NCBI GenBank assembly: GCA_021292105.1
Contig: CM037868.1
Coordinates: 579,549 to 643,548 of the forward strand
DNA length: 64,000 nucleotides
Direction: 5' to 3'
From: Anadara kagoshimensis
Taxonomy: Eukaryota > Mollusca > Bivalvia > Arcoida > Arcidae
The notes beneath the pieces are model-generated. The model saw only the letters and a program-made list of their open reading frames with translations, was not told the origin of the DNA and made no database searches. Positions 50,724-62,700 of this stretch are shown piece by piece (the first letter of the stretch is position 1; each line of letters opens with the position of its first letter). A program made the position numbers and the translations under genes.

Positions 50724-53700
50724 GTATGTATTTGGACTGGCCATCATCACAGTATTGATAAGTATGATCATTCTAGAGATTGCTTTGATATATTTAACGT
50801 CCCATAGTTCCGTTCACTCTCAATTTTGATTGCACACGTGCCAGGTGTAGCTAGCTAAAGGGGAGTTGTTTACCCTTCTGGAGCACCCGGCTTCATTTTC
50901 ATGTTTTTATTGGCTATTTATAGTCTAAATGTATGGAAATTGCATTGAAAATCAAGTACTGAATTTGTAAAAAAGAAACAACTAAGATTAGCGGTGCTCA
51001 AGGGGTTAACGCGTATACTGACCAATTTGAAACTAATAAAACACTTATAATGTCATTCGATATCATTTTCACTTCGATTTGCTACTGCCAAAATAAATTA
51101 AATCCCCAAAAAGTTGATTGCTTTTATATATATTCTTTATATTTTGCTCTTGTATAATTTTCAAACTTCTCTATATTCTCACTAAACAAATTGTAGCAAT
51201 TAATAAAGGTTTTACTTATTTTCACCATGATGACGTTTTTTGAAATGTTTTAAAATTTGTACAATTATAATTTCAGGTTGGCTGTGTGTTACTTTTCGTT
51301 ACAGTTGCACTAGAAGTTTGGGCTTACGATAATTATGGATATAATTGTGATTTAGACAACAAACTTACTTCTGCTTATTATGTGGCTGTTGTTCTACGGT
51401 TTTCAGTATTTGTGAGTACAATAGTTTTATATACATGTCAAATGATGACGGATTGTTTTATATTCAGTCCGTCTGTTTGTCTGGTGGCGTTAAAAATTGC
51501 TTTTGCATTGAACGGCTTCAGCTATTTTTCAGCATATGTTTTGTTTTATGACTTGAGGATGCTGTGTACGTTTTTCCCAAATTAATAAAAAATGATCGTC
51601 TTTAAGTTTTGTAATAGAGATTCATTGTGTATTAAACTCTGTCTACAGTTTTTGAGCAATTGTTTTGAATCTTTGCTACTTTTGATTTTTTAAATAATAC
51701 ATTCAGAATAGCACGCACCAGACAATAACTTTTGAATGTATTATTAAAAAAAATCAAAAGTAGCACATGGCAGTTGTATTAATTATTATTATTTTATTTT
51801 ATATTATTTCAGCTTTTTCTGACTGGTTTCATTCAGTATCTACGTATAAAGGGTATCCCTAGCTCTGGTATTCTGTTTTTGTTTTGGGGTTTAGCTGTGA
51901 TATGTGATATAATTCCTGTACAAGATAAAATATCTGAAAATGTAAGTATTCACCCAGACCAGGTACGGTACTAGAGTTATGAGTTGAGTAATGGTGTTGA
52001 ACGTCCCTAAATATTTCACTTATATCGAGACGTCGCAAGCTATAGGCGGTGAAGAAATTTTACCTGCGTGTTGCGCTGATGGCATTATACAGCAGGGAAC
52101 TTTATCGTGCCAAGCCTACCGAGACATAAGACCTCGTTTATTTTAAGTTCCCATCCGAAACAAGCGTGACTTTCATTTCGTAATGACGAGTGCTTGGCGA
52201 AAAAAACCAGCCACTACCCACTTTCAAATCTTTGGTCAGACCCAGTCGGGGCTCGAACTCACGACCTCCCACTTGTGGAGCGAGCACTTAACCAACTGAG
52301 CTACCACAGTAGTCAGACACTGTACAGACATCTCGAAAGGTTAACACTTACGTAATGGTTTCAAAATCAGTTGCTAATCTTGTCTCTAGTGGTAACTGGA
52401 ACACTTTGAAAAAGTTTTTTTTTTAATTAATAATTTGTGTTTAAAAACAAACATCTTCAAAAAAATGATTGACAAGGCATACCTATGAAGTGAGAACGTG
52501 CTTAAGGTTTTACGAGTGTGTTACCAACATTTGTAAATCTAATGGGTAGACATGGCCGATTGGTGGACACGACCAAGTGGTACTGTCACTGGCTTCCGAA
52601 CCAAGGTTCATGGGTTAAAACCTCACTCAGGACTTTGACATTTACTGAGATGATTTTAATCTCATGTCCATACTAGAGCCGTAGAAAGCTCATTTCCAGA
52701 ATAGTCTTTCGGACGAGACTCAAAACTGAGGTCCCGTGTCTCAGTGCACGCTAAAGACACATCTGTAGAGACTGAAAAAGAGTAGCCCACCTGTGGCCGG
52801 TACAGAAGACGCTTACAACTAGAAGCGAATTAAACAGACTGAGCAAGAAGATGACAGGATAACAATACAACAACAGTGCACTTCATTAGAGAGATTAGCC
52901 ACCACTTGATAAACAAGATAAGAAGTAATGTAAGGAGAAACTACATAGAATTTTAGATGTTTTACGCATTTCTGAAAACCATAGCTTTATGCAAGTTTAA
53001 ATAAAATAAAGAGAAACCGGGATACAATTTTACTGACCTTTAAAACAAGTGACCCTTATATAAAGGTAATCATGAAGGCAGGCTTGACTGTATATTAATT
53101 TTAGTTTGATACTAATAATTATTATTATTATTATAATTCTAATTCTAATATTTATTAACATAAAGCAAAAACAGGCTTATAGTCCGACATAATTACATAT
53201 TAAATACGATTGCGACAGAATACAGCGTTAACATTGAAGGGGTCCCAGCATTGAACAAAACCAAACAATACATAAACACAATTGACGGATTGCCGGTCAC
53301 TCCCACTATGTTCCGACAAAGGGTCGACATGCTTGAATTACACGCAAAGAGAATGAAAACTCGGCCTGGATTGTGCGGTTTAATGACGTCAATGACACTA
53401 GAACGTCATTAGTTGCCGTGACGCTGATTTGGTAGCGTGATGGCGGCCAGTGTCGTGGCCGGCGATACGTCAATTACTAATTAACGATTCCATTTGTTAT
53501 CAATTATAAGACTGCGACATTATTTTTATATTTCAGATTGATTGCCCGGGAAGCATTATACATTATATATATTTTATACTACTGTTTATAGAGTTTATAT
53601 TACATTGTTTCGCTGATAAACGTCCAGATGCCGGTTACCAGTTACTGGGAAAGGTATGTATTTTTAGACACATACATTATTGTGAACATGACGTCATCAT

Positions 53701-56700
53701 ATTTGCTAAAAATAATATACTGATTATATTGTTGTTATTCTGTATACGACGTCATTAAATTTTCGTTATTATACTCTCTCAAACTAGTTATATCCCCAAA
53801 ACTAATTTGAGGTGAGTATATAAAGGATTCGCCATGTCTGTCCGTCCATCCATTCGTCCGCATGTCTGTCTGTCTGTGTAAAATCGGGTCCGAGTCATAT
53901 CTCATAATTGCTTTGAATGACTTTCATAAAAATTCACATCCATAATCTTGATGGCCCAAAGGTCTGTTATGACCTTTATTAAAGGTCTTACCGGAAAAAA
54001 TATTTGGCTCTCAAGAGACAGTTCTTGTACTACTTGATGCCGATATATTTTTGACATTGTGTTCACATCATTCTATATCACGTCAAGGTATTTCCGTATT
54101 ATATTTATATGACGTCACTATATTTTCGTATTTATGCACACGACATCATTAAATTTCCGTTGTTTTATTTGTCGTCAATATATTTTCGTATTTCTGAGCA
54201 CGACACCATTGATGTTCATTATATTTTCATAACTGTGTAGATGACGTCATTATATAAACGTTATATTAGTTAGTGATGTGAAATTGTTCATGTGTCTTTT
54301 GAGACACTTGTACTGAAAGTTGTTTTGGTTGGATCAACTGTAAAAGAAAACTCTTTTGATGTTTTTATATATATTTATTCATTGCGTTTTCAGTCGCAAT
54401 ATCTTGATGATTTAATTCTTATTTTTGCAGCCACAGTGTCCTGATTCTGATGCCTCTGCATTGTCGAATTGGTTATTTTTATGGTTTACACCGTAAGTTT
54501 GATTTTTATTCTGTACCAAACATTTCTCAAAAGCTAAGGTATACTCCCTCATGCAAAGTATGTACTTAGCTTAATTTGGTCAAATTTATATTGGTCCTTT
54601 CGGTAGCTTTTCAACATCTTCAAAATAAATTTGGTTTCATAATTTTGGTCCAAGCACTACTGGTGAGGAATTGTATTCCGAAACGGCCGTCTAGTGCTGT
54701 AAACTTAAAACTGGTATAATATGTAATTATTTATTGATACTATAAAAACAGTTCTTAATATTTAACGTTACATTTTGTTTTAAAAATTTGCTACTAGTAA
54801 AAATAAATCCTCGAAAACTAAGGTATACTCCCTCATGCAAAGTATTTCCTTGGCTAAATTTGATAAAATACATTTTGGTCCTTGGGGTATTTTGAACACC
54901 TTTAAAACAATTTTGGTTTCATAAATTTGGTCCAAGCACTACTGATGATAAATTTAAAATATCGAAACGACCGTCTAGTGCTGTAAAATAAAACTGGTAT
55001 AATATGGCATGATTTGTAAGTTACATGACATCTATGTCTCTGGTACCACCAAAACATATAGATGTTTTATAAAACTCGGTGTTACTAGTATTTTAATTTC
55101 TAAAATCAAATTCAATTCTCAATAGTATAATTATATGAACATAAAAATTTTATATTTTAAAACTAATGACGTTATCAGGTTAACTGCTACTATAAATAGA
55201 TTGATAATTTATATTAATATTCTCTGGATTTTAAAGAGCACAGGCCAATGGTCATCGTTTCTAAAATATATTTACTGTTTATAAAAATAGATTAATAGAT
55301 TTATAAAAAAATATAATTTTTCTTTTATATTTTCTTGCTTGATATAAATAAATTTACGGTTTACACAGGAACTTAAGATTGCTAAACTGAAATCCTAGTA
55401 TTTGATATGCTGGGACAAGCTCACGTTTAACAAACATTTCTTTAGTTGTGTACTATTTATTTGAATTTCAGGGTTGTTTTACAGTCGTATAAAAAAACAA
55501 TAGGTCGGGATGATCTTTGGGAACAAACAGAGAGATTAAAATGTGAAAATGTTGTTCCTGAATTTTTGAAAGCATATCGTCAAGAAAAGAAAGGGTAACA
55601 TTTTTATAACTGACATAGACTATGGTTTTTAGACCAGGTTATTCATCCCCTGAGCCTCTCTACAATATAATCGGAAGTGCGACACAACCCCCCCTCTCTC
55701 TCTCTTTCTCTCTCTTTCTCTCAACCGATTGTTATTTTTTGCCTTCATTGATCAAACCTTTCCTTTGCATGTTAATCTTGAGTAAAATGTACATGACCCA
55801 GTTTTCTACATTATACAGAGCTTTTGAAAAAATAAATTACCACATATGTCATTGTGCAATTTCAAATTCTACATTATACAAAGCTTGTGCAAGTATGCTA
55901 TTGTGGAATTTCAAATTTTATATTATATTAAGCTTTTGCAAGTATGCCATTGTGCAATTTCAAATTCTATATTATACAAAGCTTTTGCAAGTATGCCATT
56001 GTTTAATTTCAAATTCTATGTTATACAAAACTTTTGCAAGTATGCCATTGTACAATTTCAAATTCTACATTATACAAAGCTTTTGCAAGTATGCCATTAT
56101 GCAATTTCAAATTCTGCATTATACAAAGCTTTTGCAAGTATGTCATTGTTCAATTTCAAATTCTATATTATACAAAGCTTAAGCAAGTATGCCATTGTAC
56201 AATTTCAAATTCTACATTATACAAAGCTTTTGCAAGTATGTCATTGTACAATTTCAAATTCTACATTATACAAAGCTTTTGCAAGTATGCCATTGTACAA
56301 TTTCAAATTCTATATTATACAAAGTTTTTGCAAGTATGTCATTGTGCAATTTCAAATTCTACAAAGCTTTTGCAAGTTTGTCATTGTGCAATTTCAAATT
56401 TTATATTATACAAAGCTTTTGCAAGTATGTCATTGTGCAATTAAAAAACACCACGTGAAATGTTGTAATTTGTCGACAATCAAGGAATTGACGTTTCCAA
56501 GTATGCTATTGTGGAATTTCAAATTTTATATTATATTAAGCTTTTGCAAGTATGCCATTGTGCAATTTCAAATTCTATGTTATACAAAGCTTTTGCAAGT
56601 ATGCCATTGTGCAATTTCAAATTGTACATTATACAAAGCTTTTGCAAGTATGCCATTGTGCAATTTCAAATTCTACATTATACAAAGCTTTTGCAAGTAT

Positions 56701-59700
56701 GCTATTGTGCAATTTCAAATTCTACAAAGCTTTAGCAAGCATGTCATTGTGCAATTTCAAATTCTATATTATACAAAGCTTTTGCAAGTATGTCATTGTG
56801 CAATTAAAAAACACCCCGTGAAATGTTGTAATTTGTCGACAATCAAGGAAACTGACGTTTCCATGTCTGAATTTTTTAATTGAAATCGCCGCAAATTCAC
56901 CTTATTCACATAAAGAGACTCACTGATCTAATAATTGTATAAGGTTTTGGTGGACTTGACCGAGTCGTTGTGGTTTAGATTATCATTTCATGCCCTTAGT
57001 AGAACTGTAAAAAGTCCAGTAATGTCGTAATCATTCGAATGAGACTCAACACTGAGGCCCCCTGTCTCAATGGACGCTACACATCTCCGTTATGTTTGAA
57101 AAAGAGTAGATCACATATTGCCGCTATATAGGACGCTTGCAACAAGAAGTGGCTAAATTGACTGAGTAAAAATGCGATTTTCTTTGAAACGTATCTTGCA
57201 CGTTGTTTGTTCTTGCTTTACATCGTTCTATACTACTATAATTTCAGAAATCGCGTGGTGAAGGATACAAAAAATAGAAAAAATGGAATCCAAAATGGTT
57301 TTGTGTATACTGAAGAAAGTTTCTTATTGTCCAGCACAGAGTCTAAATACGACGGAGAAACAACTACACATAAGTCTAAAAAGAAACCCTCCTTATATAT
57401 GACAATACTGAAGAAATACTGGCACCACTGGCTGTTAGGGGCAACACTAAATACATTCAGTATGCTCGGATCTTTAATACAACCATTGGTTCTCAGGTAC
57501 GTGTAATAAAAAAGCATACCGATTCACGTCCGAATCACAATCCAAACGCAAAGTAAAAAAAAAAAACTGACAAGTCAGGTTAGACACAAGAACTTCCATC
57601 AGGAAAATGAGACCAGGTGCTCCGTATGGGTAAGCACCTCCTGTTTAGGTAGCTACACCCGTCATGTGTTTAATCAAAATTGTGTGAAAGGAACATGGGA
57701 CTTCGGAATTATTATTAAACTTGTGATGTTTTAATGTTTTATTAAACTCTGTTTAAAAACACAAGACTAATATTTTTAACAAATTAAGTATCTTGAAATG
57801 GCTTGTTATTACTTCCATTGCCGTGTAAAGCGAAGTTAATAACACGTTAAAGCTCGTTATGATTAGTTTGTTTTGCACGGCAATGAAAATTGACATTTTA
57901 TCGTCATTGAGGACTTTATGTGTCTATAGGCTACTAAGTATAAGCAATATGACACGCACCATGTTATTCTCGGATGCCAAACCTCAGTGCGGGGTGTTTT
58001 GTTTGAAATTCATCACATACGCATCCTTTTGAAAGCAAAGACATTTTATTTCCCCCAGACAATGTATAGCCGAGGATCAGGATAAATATTTTGAAGAATG
58101 CAATGCCAGTGTGCAGATATGTCAGATGGTTGATTCTGAATTGGATCTTGATGATAATGACAGTGGTAGGCCTGCCAATGATAATTTATTAAAATTAGCA
58201 TACTATATTCAAGTCTAATGTTCACCCGTACCGCTTGTTTACCTTATCAAAATGTCCCTGATCAGCCAAACAGCTACCACCGGTGACAGAATCCCTCATC
58301 TCGCATCCATTCCATAGGCGGTTAAACATTGAATCATCCAAGAAAACATTAATTCCATGTCAATAGTTGATTTAGGGGTTTGTTTAACACACTGTTCATT
58401 CAATCAATATAGTTTTTCTCATGTTATGGGTAAAAAATCAAAATGTAAACACGCCTGTCCTACAAACGTTTGGCCGTCACGTATGACGTTGTACAAAGTG
58501 TTGTTTGTTTTCATGATTGCGAGACATAATATAATCCCTTTTTGTCAATGAATTAAAATGTAACATAATTTATATGTTGACTGAAAATAACTAAAAAATG
58601 AATAAAAATATATAAATTCAAACCTATTTCAGCTTTTTTATCGGATATTTTATCGTTTCATAAAGATGTCATTTATTGTATCACTACGCAGTTCAGCCTT
58701 GTAACGTCGATTTTCTGAAAATCAGCTGATCAGTTCAGAAATGTAGGTCAGCTTTAAAAAATGTTAAATTTTGGGTTTGTAATTATGAGAATTGAATTGC
58801 ACTTTTTACGTTGTTATCGGGGTGTAACAACGTGAAAATTATCATAAATTGTGTAAAACCGCGTAGCGCTACGCGGTTTTACACAATTTGTGATAATTTT
58901 CACGTTGTTACACCCCGATAACAACGTAAAAAGTGCAATTCAATTCTTAAATAACTTCAATTGTCATGCAAAGTACATCATTAATAGCGCGTTATAGCGC
59001 TTTTTTCGTTATTCGGTCAAAGTCAGTGGAAGTTTTAGTGCTAAGAATGCCATCTCTAGATAGTTTAATGGCTATATTTACATTTTGTATTGTTGACCAT
59101 CATATTTTGTTTTTTAATCCTGAAATAAATAAATTGAAAATACTTCGTGTACGACATGCATTTCCCATCTCTGGAACAGCCGATCAACGACGTCACACGT
59201 ATATATATGTATATATTAATTTTATTGTTATTGTTATTATGATTATTTATTTATTTATTTATTTATTTGTTTATTTATTTATATTTTCGACAGCGGCCTT
59301 ATTGATTACATTGAGAGAGGAAAATCTCGAGGAGATCCGGTATGGCACGGTTATGCGTTAGCTTTTGCAATGCCTCTTTTGGGAGAAATTGATTCTTTAT
59401 TTTATACGAGCAGTATGCATATACTAATGAGTTTGGGTCTTCAAATAAAAAGTGCTCTAATTGGCGCCATCTACGAAAAGGTAAAGTAAATACTGTAAAG
59501 TATTTTCGCGGTGTTCTAAATTTCACTTATTTGGCGGTCTTTTGTTTTGTGCGAAAATTAATACCAAGCGGAAACTATAAAATGATAAATTGAGTTATAT
59601 TGCATATTTAAAAAAAGCGAAAATTTAACTTCGTGGATATGTCTAAATGACCTATACCGCGAAAGTAAATACATGCGAAATTAATTTTGTTTACACTACA

Positions 59701-62700
59701 TCTGTCAACTCATCACAGCCGGCCGGTCGTTATTGTTCGAATCTTTTATTCAATCTGTTGTTCATATTTCCTTTTCTGTTCCATGATTAAAAGTATCAAA
59801 CTGTTCATGTTCAAAACAATCATACCAATCCATGTCCAAATTACAATTCTAAAGAAAAATAGAAAGTTAGAAACCTGGAAATTAAGTTAAGTTAAACGTT
59901 TGAACTTCCACCAGTGTAGTGAGATTGGTTGCCCCGAAAGTGTAAGCGCCTCCTGTCTAGCTAACTACACCCGCCGCTCGCGAAATCTGAATTGAAAATG
60001 AAAGAAAATTCAACTATGGGCTTATCGTACTTATAATAAATATTGCGATGATGGAAGAACCATTCGACCCGTTTGATCCCATTTCTATACAAAAAAAATC
60101 AAAATGTGCAATTTTACTGGATTTTTTTGTTTTCTGTCTATTGAATATTGTACCATTGTACGTGTCATGTGACTTTGAGGGATGTTTAATAAAATTTCAT
60201 TTATTTAATTCAGTCCTTGGCTATTAGCAATAGGGCATAGAGAAAATTGTATTATGTCTTTTTTACTTATTTATTTATTTATTTCAATCCTTGATTGTCA
60301 GCAATAAGACATAGATAAATTATACAATTGGGGAAATGTATTTATTTATTTATTTATTTATTTATTTATCTATTAAAGGCATTGACTATGAGCAATAAAT
60401 CGAAGAAAAATTACACAATTGGAGAAATAGTAAATCTTATGTCCGTTGACTGTTTACGTATTCAGGACGCATTTTTATTTTCCTACAATATCATGATGTT
60501 TCCTGTTTGCATGATTGTCGGAATTGCGGAATTATGGGCCGTCATAGGCATATCTACAGTGGCTAGTATCGCAGTGATAATTATTATAGGGTTGATAAAC
60601 GGATTGTTTGGAAAACTACAGGAAAACTACCAGCAGAAGGCGTTGTTTCTGAAAGGAAATAGAATTAAACTTTTAAATGAGGTTTTAAATGGTATCAAGG
60701 TAACATATCATAATATCATAATATATAATAATATTGGTACCTTGTGTTTCTTTTCAACAATTTGGGAAAACATTTCGGTTTCATAATTTTGGTGGTCCAA
60801 ACACAACTGATGAGGAAATGTATATTTCGAAACGTCTGTCCAATACTGTAAAGATCAAACTGGTATAATATATAATTTGCATATATTCATAAGATAGTGT
60901 TCCTTCTTATGAAACATGATGAGAGCCAGCTGTTCTATTTTACTGACGTACCACGTATACGTAATGTTATGTGCTGCGAAAAATCAAGCTAATCTATCTT
61001 AAGGGAGGCAATCTTAATGGCAAAATTTTTGTATTAACTTCCAAGGATGGAATTTACCAAGACACAAAAGTTCCAAATTAACCAATATCAAATTACGAGG
61101 AAGTAGACAATACAAAATGAAGTTAAAAAAAATATGCACGTCTTGCATGTCCGACATTTTGTCCCAAACAGATGTCGTCTCGATACCAGTTCTCTCGGTT
61201 GTTTCACGCAGAATTTATTTTTTACTTTAATTATTCGTTGTTAAATACATTCCCTACAGTTTTAACAAATTTCACAACATTTGATATAGATATTTTTTGT
61301 CCGAAGTAATTCTTCAAGTCCACGAAACACTGTTTTTACGAAAATTGGTGCAAAAAATAAAAGAATCGAGATGCACATACCATTTACCCGTTTGCTTCGC
61401 TGAGGATCATGTATCTTTGAACGCGAGTGCAAAAGTGCTTCCTTTCGGAGGATCATGATTATTTTATATTTGTTTTTATATAGGTGTTGAAGATGTATGC
61501 CTGGGAGAATGTCTTCACAGAAAAAATAACTAAAATACGACGAGCAGAAATGAGATTATTAAGTAAAATTGCAGTTGTTTCAGCATTGTCTATATTATTT
61601 TCAGTACATAGTCCATTTATGGTAAGTTCTTCTCATAACAAAATAAATGTCCTTTATGTAGTTCCAATATATAATATAGGCAAACAACATTGAGCTTCCG
61701 CTTGAACTTTAATTTAAATATTAATCATCGATAAGTTCAATTATGTGTAGGGAACACAAGCGTTTATTTCGTCTATACTACCATGAGTGATAGTCATTTC
61801 ATACATAGAGTAGGCATGTACAAGGTATATGTATATATTTGAATCATAACACCACTCATTAATAAGGTGGAATATCGTACATGAATATTCCTAATAAAAG
61901 GTCAAGCGGACAGGTCACTTTTTTACCTTAATTTTAGTTTTTTTTACGTTTAGATTAAAATTTGTGTATGGCTGGGTATATTTCTTCTTCGTTGGATTGC
62001 ATATAAAAGCATTTTTCTGAATAATCTCTTTGACAGGATGTAATGATTGATTGAATTGGGCTTCAGATCACAGTTAAGAATATTCTATATCGAGATAAAA
62101 ACGAACATACTTATCAATGACTTAGATATAGGGGAAAAGCAGACAATGTGACCTTTGCAGTGCGCTCAGGGCAACCACAGGGGTGATTCTTTTACGTGCA
62201 ACGCCTTCCGTGGATAGGGACATTGGTTTTTAAGGTCTCTCCTGAAGAACCCCGGGACTTTAATTCTAAATGCGGAGTACTTGGCGAAAGAACAATCACT
62301 ACCTTATTTCAAGTCTTCGTCTGACCTGTCCTAGGTTCAAAAGAATGATCTACTAATGTACATACTGAACGTTCACCCTACTGAGTTGAGCTACCGTAGG
62401 GGTACCTATGACGGGAGAGAGACACAATAAAAACCCATCAGCCTATATGCAAATCGCAGCAATCCCATAACCGAAGTAAGCACAGCGATATTTTTTCTGT
62501 TTGGTGCTAAATTTGAATTGTTATTTAAATTTAATGTTTATTCGTCAATAAAATATTCAGGAACGTTTTTGTGATTTATTTTCCAGATGCATTATTTCCT
62601 GATATTGGCTTATATATTGACATCGTCACAGTTCTTTGATCCACAGAAGGCTTTTGTAACCCTATCATTAGTCAACATTTTGAGATACCCTTTAACAGTA

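Noticed and set aside
51412-51585. Extension of the ABCC gene 2 exon to the stop at 51585
   Set aside because: A GTGAGT donor at 51412 and the in-frame join to 51813 restore the family sequence; the extension is intron.
55846-56883. 345-codon open frame
   Set aside because: It is the 49-bp minisatellite read through; all three forward frames are open and encode the same cyclic peptide.
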